Source: an uncultured Bacteroidota bacterium
GTDB taxonomy: Bacteria; Bacteroidota; Bacteroidia; Bacteroidales; WCHB1-69
Assembly (NCBI GenBank): GCA_902797625.1
Contig: CADBTU010000003.1
Span: 1-54,380 of the forward strand
DNA length: 54,380 nt
Direction: 5' to 3'
Shown here: in pieces, positions 1-8,504 of the stretch
Numbering within the stretch: position 1 is the first letter of the stretch
Layout of the letters: each line of letters starts with the position of its first letter
Notes under the pieces: generated by a model
What the model was told of the DNA's origin: nothing
What the model saw: the letters and a program-made list of their open reading frames with translations, nothing else
Databases searched by the model: none
Program-made: the position numbers and the translations under genes

Positions 1-1314
1 GCGACAGCGGCAAACGGTGTAGGGGCGAATAATTATTCGCCCCTACAGGACGGTGATATGACAAACGACATGACCGAACCCGCCAATTACGCACAATTCC
101 ACGCGATGAAAACGTTGTTGCGAGATGCTGAATACGACGAAAATCAGACGGATAACGTACTGGTGCATATCAATTGGTATGCCATGTCAACCGCGCAAAT
201 CGCCGAATTGCAGGAAATCGCAGGGCGAAATACTGGCCGCGCTTCCGAAATGGCCAAAGGTGTGCTGTGTTTTTTCCATAACATCTGTTATGATGATTTT
301 GTGTTAAACACCGATTCGGCGTTTAACACAAAATCGTTGAAAAACGATGTTAATCCCGACGGTTCTTCAATAATCACAACAGGCAATGCAATAACCCCGC
401 AGGCTGACATACAAACCATGCAGCAACCCGCTTTCCGCGGCGGCTACGAGTCATTCTTCGGCGGAAACACTTGGGAGTACACAATGGCTGTTTGGCTCAC
501 TTACTATTCAGATGAGTACAATCCAAGTCTGCTGTCTGCCGTAACAAATAATTCTAAATACTCTATTGAAAATACCGAATTTGTCAATGGATATCAATAT
601 TTTAAGCCTCTCAGTGGAGGTGAGTGGTGGCCAATTCCGTTATTGAGGGAAGATACCACATCAGGAAAACTCTATGCGTACAGCAGTTATTATGATGATG
701 AAATTCTTTTATGCGACATGTCTTTGATGCCTGGAGATTCTTTTTTGCTACATACTGAAGGACCTAATGGAGATATTGTAATCGAGATGATTGTGGACTC
801 AGTTACTTATGTTAATTCAAAAAAACAAATTCATCTTTCTTCTGACGATGATGGTTTTTGGGCATTAGGAACACTTGGAAGTCTGATTGAATATAACGAA
901 TATAACATATCCCTGCGTTTTATGGAAGGAATAGGTCCAATTTATGGACTAAGGACTTTTGAGGGACTTCAACTAATTCTCTGTCTCCATAAGGACGACA
1001 CATTGCATTACATGACGCATCCCGACCTCGGATGTTATCAGGAATATGTCAATGTTCCAGAGTACCCTGAAACTTCTTTCAACATTTGGCCGAACCCAGC
1101 GACCAACGTTCTTAATGTCAATTTTGCCGATGATGAAGAAATCCGGGGTACGATTTTCATCCGCGATGCGGTTGGCAGGGTCTGCCACCAAAACTACAAC
1201 GTCAGCCAGAATTCCTTTCAAATCAACATAGCAAATTACACATCTGGCATATATTTCATGACTTTCATTGACGAGAACAACCGTAAAGCGACCAAGAAGT
1301 TTGTGAAAATGTAG
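1..1314 (+). CDS. T9SS-secreted protein, 5' end cut by the window edge
   Basis: The reading frame is open to the first base, so this is the 3' part of a longer gene; the in-frame ATG at 58 has no convincing promoter and is probably internal. The last ~80 residues are a T9SS type A sorting domain (NIWPNPATNVLNV near residue 342 counted from that ATG, ending in KKFVKM), so the product is probably exported across the outer membrane and processed there. The first ~120 residues look like the spacer end of a large secreted repeat protein. The middle (roughly residues 130-330) looks like another family seen in Bacteroidales T9SS cargo. This suggests a fusion, but that is inference. Two long palindromes (18-47 and 295-335) lie inside the frame. 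The 5' part is visibly more GC-rich than the rest. Function unknown. Confidence 0.75.
   Translation, partial: ATAANGVGANNYSPLQDGDMTNDMTEPANYAQFHAMKTLLRDAEYDENQTDNVLVHINWYAMSTAQIAELQEIAGRNTGRASEMAKGVLCFFHNICYDDFVLNTDSAFNTKSLKNDVNPDGSSIITTGNAITPQADIQTMQQPAFRGGYESFFGGNTWEYTMAVWLTYYSDEYNPSLLSAVTNNSKYSIENTEFVNGYQYFKPLSGGEWWPIPLLREDTTSGKLYAYSSYYDDEILLCDMSLMPGDSFLLHTEGPNGDIVIEMIVDSVTYVNSKKQIHLSSDDDGFWALGTLGSLIEYNEYNISLRFMEGIGPIYGLRTFEGLQLILCLHKDDTLHYMTHPDLGCYQEYVNVPEYPETSFNIWPNPATNVLNVNFADDEEIRGTIFIRDAVGRVCHQNYNVSQNSFQINIANYTSGIYFMTFIDENNRKATKKFVKM
18..47. repeat. Perfect 30-bp palindrome inside a reading frame
   Basis: The 15-base arm TGTAGGGGCGAATAA is followed directly by its exact reverse complement with no spacer. 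It is read through in frame as VGANNYSPLQ and is not a terminator in this position. GC-rich-armed palindromes with a GGGGCGAA core resemble dispersed repeats I recall from other bacterial genomes; that resemblance is from memory and was not searched. Confidence 0.9.
295..335. repeat. 41-bp near-perfect palindrome inside a reading frame
   Basis: Arms GATTTTGTGTTAAAC (295-309) and GTTTAACACAAAATC (321-335) are exact reverse complements. The 11-base centre itself contains CCGA-T-TCGG, so only one base pair (A310/C320) fails across the whole 41 bp. It is translated in frame within the T9SS cargo gene. Confidence 0.9.
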
Positions 1315-1491
1315 TGAATTTTTTTTTGTGTTTGCGCCCGTAAAAACGGTTTGGCAAGTCAAAACCCTAAAATCCGCAAACACCCTTTCAGCCTCTGGCG
1401 GGTGCCTCAGGGCCGCGCAGATGTGATACCTGTTGACGAAAAATGCGGGGGCGCGGCCTCTGGAAAAGACAGCACCTTGTTATAGACTCAA
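1315..1491. other. GC-rich structured spacer
   Basis: No gene is visible. Inverted repeats are GTGTTTGCG (1328-1336) with CGCAAACAC (1375-1383), an inner CCGT/ACGG hairpin (1338-1349), and GGCCGCGC (1411-1418) with GCGCGGCC (1451-1458). The word GCCTCTGG occurs at 1391 and again at 1456. About 1384-1463 is far more GC-rich than the surrounding DNA. It could be a small RNA or the 3' structure of the upstream message. Confidence 0.5.
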
Positions 1492-1525
1492 AAAAAGGAA
1501 TGAATCAAATGACTCATTCCTTTTT
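1492..1525. terminator. Bidirectional terminator
   Basis: A 12-bp perfect stem (AAAAAGGAATGA / TCATTCCTTTTT) with a 10-base loop is flanked by an A run and a T run. It sits between the plus-strand T9SS gene and the converging minus-strand rocD gene, and can serve both. Confidence 0.85.
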
Positions 1526-1544
1526 CTTTTAGTCAATCCGAAAA

Positions 1545-2774
1545 TTATTTTTCAAATGAAAGAATAGCTTCCTTAATTTTTTCGATAGCTTCGCGAAGTT
1601 CTTCTTCGGTGATAACTAACGGAGGTGCGAAACGGATAATGTGTTGGTGAGTTGGTTTCGCAAGAACACCAAGTTCTTTCATCTTTTCACAAACATCCCA
1701 AGCTTCTTTACCATTAGTAGGTTGAATGATGATAGCATTGAGCAAACCTTTACCTCTAATTTGTTTAATCATAGGGCTATTAACTTTACTCATTTCATCG
1801 CGGAATATTTTTCCTAAATACTCAGCGCGTTCAGCTAATTTTTCTTCCCTTACAACTTCAAGAGCTGCAATTCCAACGCGGCAAGCAACAGGGTTGCCAC
1901 CGAATGTTGAGCCGTGTTCACCTGGTTTAATGTTGAGCATAATGTCGTCATCAGCTAAAACGGCAGAAACGGGCATTGTACCACCAGATAGAGCTTTACC
2001 TAAAACAAGAATATCAGGACGAACACCTTCGTGGTCGCAAGCAAGCATTTTACCTGTGCGAGCTATACCTGTTTGAACTTCGTCTGCGATGAACAGTACA
2101 TTATGAGCTTTACAAAGGTCATAACATTTTTTTAAATAGCCTTCATCTGGAACAAAGACGCCAGCTTCTCCTTGAATAGGCTCAACTAAGAAACCACATA
2201 CCATAGGATCTTTAAGAGCTTCTGCTAAAGCGTTAACATCATTGTAAGGAATTCTTATGAAACCAGGGGTAAAAGGACCGAAACCAGCGTAAGAATCAGG
2301 ATCATTGGAGAGTGAAACGATAGTGATTGTACGTCCATGGAAGTTTCCGTCACAAACGATAATCTTAGCTTGGTTTTCAGGAAGACCTTTTTTGTCGTAT
2401 CCCCAACGACGACAGAGTTTTAAAGCGGTTTCGTCAGCTTCAGCACCTGAGTTCATAGGGAGAACTTTGTCATATCCGAAAGTTTCTGTGATATACTTTT
2501 CGAATGGACCAAGGCAATCATTGTAAAAGGCACGTGATGTAAGAGTGATTGTTTGAGCTTGGTCAATCATAGCACTAACGATTTTAGGGTGACAGTGTCC
2601 TTGGTTGACAGCGGAGTATGCAGATAAGAAATCAAAGTATTGTTTTCCTTCTACATCCCAAACAAAAGGACCTTTACCGCGAGCAATAACAACTCCTAAT
2701 GGGTGATAATTGTGGGCGCCATAACGCGCTTCCATATCGATAGCTTGCTGGCTTGATGTGATTTTTTCTATCAT
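1545..2774 (-). CDS. rocD: Ornithine aminotransferase
   Basis: A PLP-dependent class III aminotransferase (409 residues) that moves the delta-amino group of ornithine to 2-oxoglutarate, giving glutamate semialdehyde and glutamate. It links arginine and proline metabolism in the cytoplasm. Seen: NSGAEA near 108-113, the PLP-ring-binding DEVQTG at 231-236, the Schiff-base lysine K260 in [10 protein letters not shown], and HGSTFGGNP further on. Length and motif order fit ornithine--oxo-acid transaminases rather than acetylornithine or GABA enzymes, though substrate is assigned by overall resemblance only. It is transcribed alone from a -7 element at 2810-2817. Confidence 0.93.
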   Translation of the reverse strand: MIEKITSSQQAIDMEARYGAHNYHPLGVVIARGKGPFVWDVEGKQYFDFLSAYSAVNQGHCHPKIVSAMIDQAQTITLTSRAFYNDCLGPFEKYITETFGYDKVLPMNSGAEADETALKLCRRWGYDKKGLPENQAKIIVCDGNFHGRTITIVSLSNDPDSYAGFGPFTPGFIRIPYNDVNALAEALKDPMVCGFLVEPIQGEAGVFVPDEGYLKKCYDLCKAHNVLFIADEVQTGIARTGKMLACDHEGVRPDILVLGKALSGGTMPVSAVLADDDIMLNIKPGEHGSTFGGNPVACRVGIAALEVVREEKLAERAEYLGKIFRDEMSKVNSPMIKQIRGKGLLNAIIIQPTNGKEAWDVCEKMKELGVLAKPTHQHIIRFAPPLVITEEELREAIEKIKEAILSFEK

Positions 2775-2809
2775 AAATTATTTTTTTAGATTTGTTTTTT
2801 TAAGAACTG

Positions 2810-2817
2810 CAAAGATA
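2810..2817 (-). promoter_or_regulatory. -7 element for rocD
   Basis: TATCTTTG on the minus strand, 35 bases upstream of the rocD start, matches the Bacteroidota TAnnTTTG consensus. Confidence 0.7.
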
Positions 2818-2886
2818 ATTTTTTTCTTTCTACCATAAATAATTTTTTATCAACATTTTTTTATCAGTTATCATACATTTTTTATG

Positions 2887-2894
2887 TACTTTTG
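2887..2894 (+). promoter_or_regulatory. -7 element for the C10 protease gene
   Basis: TACTTTTG lies 29 bases upstream of the ATG at 2924. No clear -33 box was seen. Confidence 0.7.
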
Positions 2895-2923
2895 CGCCTT
2901 GTTTTCAATATATAACTTGAATT

Positions 2924-5041
2924 ATGAAGAAAATTTTAACATTGAGTTTTATTCTGATAGTAATATCACTAACTGTTGTAGCTCAACGTGTGAGTCCAAA
3001 CCAAGCAACTTTGGTTTGTGCTAATTTTTTGACCGAAAAAGGTAAGGCTATTACTCAGAATGAATTGAAAATTGCTGAAACTTTTAAACAAAATAATGAA
3101 GAAGCATCATTCTATCGTTTCGATATTCCTGATGGAGGTTTCGTAATTGTTTCAGCTTCTTTCACAACTCCGCCAATTCTTGCTTATTCGTTGCAAAATC
3201 ATTTTGAACTTATCCCACCAGTTCGCGATCTATTTGAACTTTACACTGCAGAGATAGAACAAGCTGAAAAAAATGGTTGGGATGCTCGCGAAAAAGCTGC
3301 TGCTAAGTGGAAATATCTACTGAATGAAAATTTTGAACCACAAAGAAATGCTGGGCAAACAGTAGGACCTTTATTAACAACAACTTGGGATCAAGGAAGA
3401 TATTATAACACGTATTGCCCTTGGGATGTTGGTGCTGGTGCTTACTATGACTACCGAGTTCCTAATGGCTGCGTGGCATTAGCTTGTTCGCAAATTATGA
3501 ATTACCATCGCTATCCAGAAAGCGGACTGGGTGTAACATCTTATATCCCCAATGGTTATCCTCGTCAAACTGTCTATTTCCATAAACACAAGTATAATTA
3601 CGATGCTATGTGCAACCAACCTACTACATACGCTAACGAAATTGCAAAATTAGCTTACCATGTTGGTGTAGCCATAAGAATGAATTATAATTATGATGGT
3701 TCTGGTGCGCAGACTACAGATGCTAAAAATAAACTGACAACTGTATTTAAATATGATCCCACGATAACTTCATATTACAGAAATAGTTATCTTGATACTT
3801 TCTTGTATGAATATATTCAAGAACTCAAAAATGAAATAAATAACAGACGTGTAGTATATTATTCAGGGTGCAATCAATCGCATAGTTCTTGTCATGCTTA
3901 CGTTTTAGACGGTTACGATGAGGATGACCACTTTAGTTTGAACTATGGATGGGGTGGGGCTTCTAACGGATTTTATGCTATAGATAATTTTGTGGCTGGG
4001 CCAACTCACTTCGATTTTTCTTCAGAAGCAGTAGCAAGAATATTTCCTTCTGCAGCCTTTGCAGATACATATTGTCAAGGACATAAACGTAATACCGCAA
4101 GTTTTGGTTATGTGGCTGATGGTTCTCCTACAGTTAAACCTTATCAAAAAAATCCAGATTGCTCTTGGATGGTTTCAGTTCCAAATGCTTATCAATACTC
4201 TTTTAAGTTCGATCGTCTTGATATTGCTGATGGTGACTATGTTACAATTTACAATGGACCAACAGAGGAGAGTGGTGTGAAAGTCTCACTAACAGGCTCC
4301 TCAATACCTAATAATACATACGAGGTTTCTGCAGATAGCGTTTTGATAGTCTTTAGAGGAAATGCTAACAATATAGACCACTATGGTTTCTTGTTGTCTT
4401 ATAACTCACAACGCGAAGGCGTAACTTGTTCTAATGTTACTCAAGTGGCAAACGTTTGGACTACTACTTTGACTGACGGCTCTGAAGATGGAGAAAACTA
4501 TCTCCCACAAACAAATTGTACTTGGAATGTTACTCATAATTTTATATCTGGATATGCTTTTGCCTTTCACAAGTTTGAACTTGGAATAGGCGATTTTGTA
4601 GATATATATGATGCAACAACATATCCACCTACTTTTTGTCAACGCTTCGATTTAAATACACCGCCAACAGAAGTATATACCGTGCCATTTAATAAAATGC
4701 AAGTTAAGTTTGTTAGCGATAACTGGGATCAGAGTGATGGTTTTGCTCTAAATTATTATGCACTCGCAGCAATTGAAGATTATAATGGAATTGATGCTCT
4801 GAAAGTTTATCCTAATCCTGCATCAAACTTTATTACAGTAGAATTTTCAATAGAAAATCCTGAAAATATGACTATATCACTTGTTGATATGATGGGAAAA
4901 TGCGTGAAAAGTCTTGAGACAAAAACTGAATTAGGAACAAATAATCTTAGTTTTAATATTTCAGATGTGGCGAGCGGCATATATTTTTTGGAACTTAAGA
5001 CAACAAAAGGAAAATCAGTAAGAAAAATTACTGTTCAATAA
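2924..5041 (+). CDS. Secreted C10 (streptopain-like) cysteine protease with CUB domains and T9SS tail
   Basis: A 705-residue exported protease. Domain order: signal peptide (1-20), inhibitory prodomain (about 22-120, containing FRFDIPDGGFVIVSA-type sequence), C10 catalytic domain (about 145-378), two CUB-like beta domains (about 384-495 and 497-612), and a T9SS type A sorting domain (about 626-705, VYPNPASN). The likely catalytic pair is C183 in NGCVA and H324 in CHAYVLDGY, followed by YGWGG at 341-345; all match the streptopain/interpain pattern. The CUB repeats probably bind substrate or surface glycans. The stop codon is only three bases from the mnmA start, so the two may be translated from one message. 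C10 proteases of other Bacteroidales degrade host proteins; that role is not shown here. Confidence 0.92.
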   Translation: MKKILTLSFILIVISLTVVAQRVSPNQATLVCANFLTEKGKAITQNELKIAETFKQNNEEASFYRFDIPDGGFVIVSASFTTPPILAYSLQNHFELIPPVRDLFELYTAEIEQAEKNGWDAREKAAAKWKYLLNENFEPQRNAGQTVGPLLTTTWDQGRYYNTYCPWDVGAGAYYDYRVPNGCVALACSQIMNYHRYPESGLGVTSYIPNGYPRQTVYFHKHKYNYDAMCNQPTTYANEIAKLAYHVGVAIRMNYNYDGSGAQTTDAKNKLTTVFKYDPTITSYYRNSYLDTFLYEYIQELKNEINNRRVVYYSGCNQSHSSCHAYVLDGYDEDDHFSLNYGWGGASNGFYAIDNFVAGPTHFDFSSEAVARIFPSAAFADTYCQGHKRNTASFGYVADGSPTVKPYQKNPDCSWMVSVPNAYQYSFKFDRLDIADGDYVTIYNGPTEESGVKVSLTGSSIPNNTYEVSADSVLIVFRGNANNIDHYGFLLSYNSQREGVTCSNVTQVANVWTTTLTDGSEDGENYLPQTNCTWNVTHNFISGYAFAFHKFELGIGDFVDIYDATTYPPTFCQRFDLNTPPTEVYTVPFNKMQVKFVSDNWDQSDGFALNYYALAAIEDYNGIDALKVYPNPASNFITVEFSIENPENMTISLVDMMGKCVKSLETKTELGTNNLSFNISDVASGIYFLELKTTKGKSVRKITVQ

Positions 5042-5044
5042 AAT

Positions 5045-6127
5045 ATGGGTAAAAGAGTACTTATGGCTATGAGCGGCGGCATTGATAGCAGTGTCGCCGC
5101 TATGTTATTGTTAGAACAAGGTTATGAGTTGGAAGGTGTTACCTTTAGAACTTTCGACTCTATCTCTGAAAGTTGCTTAGCTCGCGAGAAAGGCTGTTGC
5201 TCTATCGATGCTATTATTGAAGCTAAACATCTTGCAGAAAAATTAGGAATTAAACATCATATACTCGATGTTCGAGAGTTGTTTCGAAATACAGTTATCG
5301 AAGATTTTATAGCTCAATATCTACAATGCAAAACTCCTAATCCTTGTGTTTTATGCAATCCTATTATAAAGTGGGGAAAGGTGTTGGATTTTGCTGATGA
5401 ACTTGGTTGTGATTTCATCGCAACAGGACACTATGCCAAAATTTCTAATGAAAACGGTAGATTCTTCCTTCAAAAAGGTGAAGATAAACTTAAAGACCAA
5501 ACCTATTTCCTTTGGAAACTGACCTCCGAACACTTAAGTCGTACTCTTTTTCCTCTTGGTGGGCTGACAAAATCAGAAGTTCGAAATATAGCAGCCCAAC
5601 ACGGTTATGTGAAACTATCACAAAAAAAAGAGAGCGAAGAAATTTGTTTTGTAACAGATGATAATTATAGAAATTTTCTGAAAAATAATGTTGAAAATAT
5701 CGATAAATTTCTTCCAAAAGGTGAAATTATCGACAAATCAGGAAAAATTTTTGGTAATCATAACGGATTATATAATTATACTGTAGGTCAACGCAAAGGA
5801 TTAGGTGTTGCACTCGGCTATCCTGCTTATGTTGTGGGATTACTAAAAGAGTCAAATAAATTGCTTCTCGGTCCACGCGAAGAACTATATTCTTCGGAAT
5901 GCATCGTTTCAGACTTAAACCTTACAAAATATTTAGATTTAGAAGAAAGTTTTTTGGTGAATTGCAAGGTTCGTTACCGTAGTGATGGAGTTTCTTCTAA
6001 TATTTTTAGAATTGATGATTATAGACTAAAAATTGTTTTCGAAGAGCCTGTGTTTGCTATAACTCCAGGACAAAGTGCTGTTTTTTATGACGGAGATGAC
6101 CTTATAGGCGGTGGAATAATCCAATAA
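5045..6127 (+). CDS. mnmA: tRNA-specific 2-thiouridylase MnmA
   Basis: Forms 2-thiouridine at wobble position 34 of Lys, Glu and Gln tRNAs, using ATP and a persulfide sulfur. The 360-residue protein has the PP-loop SGGIDSS (10-16), the tRNA-activation cysteine in LCNP (C104, with an extra C101 in NPCVLC), GHYAK, and the second catalytic cysteine C201 in SEEICFV. The beta-barrel C-terminal domain ends in GGGIIQ. Length is normal for the family. It starts three bases after the C10 protease gene and has no promoter of its own that I can see, so it is probably co-transcribed with it. Many Bacteroidota carry more than one MnmA-like protein, so a second copy may exist elsewhere. Confidence 0.95.
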   Translation: MGKRVLMAMSGGIDSSVAAMLLLEQGYELEGVTFRTFDSISESCLAREKGCCSIDAIIEAKHLAEKLGIKHHILDVRELFRNTVIEDFIAQYLQCKTPNPCVLCNPIIKWGKVLDFADELGCDFIATGHYAKISNENGRFFLQKGEDKLKDQTYFLWKLTSEHLSRTLFPLGGLTKSEVRNIAAQHGYVKLSQKKESEEICFVTDDNYRNFLKNNVENIDKFLPKGEIIDKSGKIFGNHNGLYNYTVGQRKGLGVALGYPAYVVGLLKESNKLLLGPREELYSSECIVSDLNLTKYLDLEESFLVNCKVRYRSDGVSSNIFRIDDYRLKIVFEEPVFAITPGQSAVFYDGDDLIGGGIIQ

Positions 6128-6237
6128 ACTTACTGTCCGCTAAAAAATGTACTTCTGCCCATATCGTAAATATTTTAAAACTACAAATTTCCTCTACTGA
6201 AAAAATTAAAAAGGTGAACCTTATGCATAAACACAAC

Positions 6238-6696
6238 TTAATAAGAGCTCTGGGCAAGCATTTCTAAGCGCCAACGATCGCTGTTTTCGTCATTAAATTC
6301 GATAATAAGTTCTTGACGAGATAGTTTTCTTATATTTGCAGTAAAAAAATAACGTTTACCAATTAAGGTATAATTAAATTGAATAGTTTTCGATTTAGTA
6401 TCTAATACCCAAGTGGCATAAGTGGATTCGCGAATTTCGTTGTTGTATCTTGCCATTACTCTAAGTACGTGATCTCCATAGATGTAATAGTATGTACGAG
6501 GAGCGAAGCCAGTGTACTCAGTTTCAGTAACTTCTACACCGTTTTTATAAGATTTAGATACTTCCCAAACGTTTACTAATCTGTATTCGCTTGAAAAAAT
6601 ACTTAATTTACCCTCAGGATAGATCTCGCACGAGGAGAAAATGAACGGAGTAATAGATATAATTGAAAGAATTAAAATTTTTAATAGTTTATTCAT
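6238..6696 (-). CDS. Small lipoprotein, unrecognised family
   Basis: A 152-residue protein with a lipoprotein signal (hydrophobic stretch 5-20, lipobox FSSC with C23), so it is probably anchored in the envelope. The mature part is rich in beta-type sequence (YRLVNVWEVSKSYKNG, TYYYIYGDHVLRV, KTIQFNYTLIGKRYFFTANIRKL), which looks like a lipocalin-type or calycin-like small barrel as found in many Bacteroidota lipoproteins. No named family was recognised. It begins two bases after the sirtuin stop and is certainly in the same transcript. Confidence 0.8.
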   Translation of the reverse strand: MNKLLKILILSIISITPFIFSSCEIYPEGKLSIFSSEYRLVNVWEVSKSYKNGVEVTETEYTGFAPRTYYYIYGDHVLRVMARYNNEIRESTYATWVLDTKSKTIQFNYTLIGKRYFFTANIRKLSRQELIIEFNDENSDRWRLEMLAQSSY

Positions 6697-6698
6697 AT

Positions 6699-7388
6699 TT
6701 AATCATTTTTTTTAATAATATCAACAAGTTTTTCCATCCCAACGGTAGCTTTTTCTTCGATGAAAAAGATATTGGATGACGATACATTAGGTATTTTTGG
6801 ATCAATAAGATAAATTTCAGAATGTTTTGGTGCGTAATGAACGAGGCCTGCAGCGGGATAAACAGCGAGAGATGTGCCAATGATAACCAAAATGTTACAC
6901 TTTTCAATTTCATGAATAGCAGTTTCTAAGAGAGGAACAGCTTCACCAAACCATACTATAAAGGGGCGAAGTTTTGACCCATCGGCAGCGCGCGAGCCTT
7001 TTGAAATATCATTGTAGCCAATATCTGTAACGAAGGTTTTACTTTCGTTGCAAGCTTTCGTAAGTTCTCCATGAAGATGAATTATTTTCGATGAGCCTGC
7101 GCGCTCGTGGAGGTTATCAACATTTTGAGTAACAACCGTAACATCAAAATCTTTTTCAAACTCAGCAACGATAAGATGAGCTTTATTTGGAATGCAATTT
7201 TTGAGTTGTCTTCTGCGCTCGTTGTAAAAATCTATAACTAAGTCGGGATTTCTATACCAACCATCAATAGAGGCAACATCTTCTACATTATGGTTTTCCC
7301 AAAGTCCATCACTATCACGAAAAGTACTTATTCCACTTTCGGCACTTATTCCAGCTCCAGTTAAGAAAACTACCTTTTTTTTAGACAT
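6699..7388 (-). CDS. cobB: NAD-dependent protein deacylase (SIRT5-like sirtuin)
   Basis: Removes acyl groups from protein lysines using NAD. The 229-residue protein has GAGISAESG (11-19), the FR pair of the NAD loop (23-24), TQNVDNLH (87-94) and catalytic H106 in HLHGE. FYNERR gives Y55 and R58, the Tyr-x-x-Arg pair that in SIRT5/CobB accepts acidic acyl groups, so desuccinylase or demalonylase activity is likely. The usual four zinc-binding cysteines are missing: only one cysteine (C113 in KACNES) is left in that region. This resembles other Bacteroidota sirtuins as I recall them. Its message also covers the small lipoprotein downstream. Confidence 0.92.
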   Translation of the reverse strand: MSKKKVVFLTGAGISAESGISTFRDSDGLWENHNVEDVASIDGWYRNPDLVIDFYNERRRQLKNCIPNKAHLIVAEFEKDFDVTVVTQNVDNLHERAGSSKIIHLHGELTKACNESKTFVTDIGYNDISKGSRAADGSKLRPFIVWFGEAVPLLETAIHEIEKCNILVIIGTSLAVYPAAGLVHYAPKHSEIYLIDPKIPNVSSSNIFFIEEKATVGMEKLVDIIKKND

Positions 7389-7413
7389 AGCACTAAATGT
7401 ATAAAATGAAATG

Positions 7414-7421
7414 CAAATATA
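7414..7421 (-). promoter_or_regulatory. -7 element for the sirtuin/lipoprotein operon
   Basis: TATATTTG on the minus strand, 25 bases upstream of the sirtuin ATG. Confidence 0.7.
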
Positions 7422-7540
7422 TAATTTCTGAAATCACACATGCCAATAAAAGTGAAAAATGCGAAAAATACAGAATGTTGTGTGTTTGTAACTTGTTTTG
7501 CAAATTATAGACGCTATTGTGTTGAAATCTATTTTAGGTT

Positions 7541-8458
7541 TTAATTTTTATGCCAGATAAGTGTATCTGTTTTTGCCGCAAATCCGCTCCAATGTCCTAA
7601 CACATCATCGCTGTTAAAGTTGGTTATTGCAGGACCTGTAGGCATAAAAGGGTTGCTACCAAAGGCGGCCTCAGTACCAGCTGTTGATAAGTACCTGAAA
7701 GTGTGGTAATCAGTTTGGGTGTATTTTAGATATACAGTATCGCCAGGTCGAAACGTAATTCTGGAAAAGTTCTTTTTGGCCTCTTCGTCAAGAATATTAC
7801 GCATAAGTAATGAGTAACCATAACGGGTTATTTCATAATTAAACTGCTGACCATTGAAAGCACGGTCGTCAAAAGCTACGGGCATCATACTTACCCATAA
7901 TCTGTCGTGAAGTGTTGGACAATGAACTTGGCAGAAAAAAGCGTAGTAGTTAACTTCATCAGCAGCATCGCGCATTAGCACTCTTATAGTTGCCATTGTG
8001 TCGTTTAAAATTTCTGCTGAATGGTCAAAACCTGCGGAGTCTATGTTAAAAGTCTTTGGAATATAGGTTTCAGCTTCATAACTTTTACCTTCGTAAACAA
8101 CTTTTAAAGTATAATGAGTGTTTTCTTTACCTATTACATTTTTTCCACAAAAAGCAACATAATACGGTGCCTCAGGTGTGATTTTGAATGTTAATTGTTC
8201 CTCTTCTCCATACTCAGACTTTATGAATACTTGGGCTTGTTTGTTGCTGACTAATATGTCGTTCATTAATGTAGAAATGTTTATTTCTGAGAAATAGGGC
8301 ACGCTCTTAGAGAGCATAACAAAGGCTGGTGAGCCATTTTCAATAGTTCCTTCAATAACAAGTTTTGATTTATAATCAGGAAGTTGCATGTCTATCTCTC
8401 GTTGGCATCTCGTGAAAACTGAAAATATTGTCAGAATATAAAAAATATGTCGTTTCAT
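7541..8458 (-). CDS. DUF4249 family envelope protein
   Basis: A 305-residue exported protein resembling DUF4249 (Bacteroidota lipoproteins usually encoded beside a TonB-dependent receptor). Seen: an N-terminal hydrophobic stretch ending at C18 (FTRC, an atypical lipobox), then the family-like opening EIDMQLPDYKSKLVIEGTIENG, a beta-rich immunoglobulin-like region, and a conserved-looking C-terminal part (GTEAAFGSNPFMPTGP, VLGHWSGFAAKTDTL). No TonB receptor gene lies on either side, which is unusual. It has its own -7 element and is transcribed divergently from the glycosyltransferase gene. Function unknown; a surface-lipoprotein role is the family expectation. Confidence 0.8.
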   Translation of the reverse strand: MKRHIFYILTIFSVFTRCQREIDMQLPDYKSKLVIEGTIENGSPAFVMLSKSVPYFSEINISTLMNDILVSNKQAQVFIKSEYGEEEQLTFKITPEAPYYVAFCGKNVIGKENTHYTLKVVYEGKSYEAETYIPKTFNIDSAGFDHSAEILNDTMATIRVLMRDAADEVNYYAFFCQVHCPTLHDRLWVSMMPVAFDDRAFNGQQFNYEITRYGYSLLMRNILDEEAKKNFSRITFRPGDTVYLKYTQTDYHTFRYLSTAGTEAAFGSNPFMPTGPAITNFNSDDVLGHWSGFAAKTDTLIWHKN

Positions 8459-8477
8459 TAAAGTCGTTTTTGCGCTG

Positions 8478-8485
8478 CAAAGATA
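8478..8485 (-). promoter_or_regulatory. -7 element for the DUF4249 gene
   Basis: TATCTTTG on the minus strand, 19 bases upstream of the ATG. It is 19 bases from the divergent -7 element at 8505, so the two promoters must share or compete for the same short region. Confidence 0.7.
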
Positions 8486-8504
8486 ATTTATTTCATGGAA
8501 TTTA

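Noticed and set aside
973..1383. Minus-strand reading frame under the T9SS gene
   Set aside because: It is a shadow of the T9SS sorting domain on the plus strand and has no family features.
6128..6237. Terminator between mnmA and the small lipoprotein gene
   Set aside because: Only a short imperfect AAGGT/ACCTT pairing with no usable loop is present.
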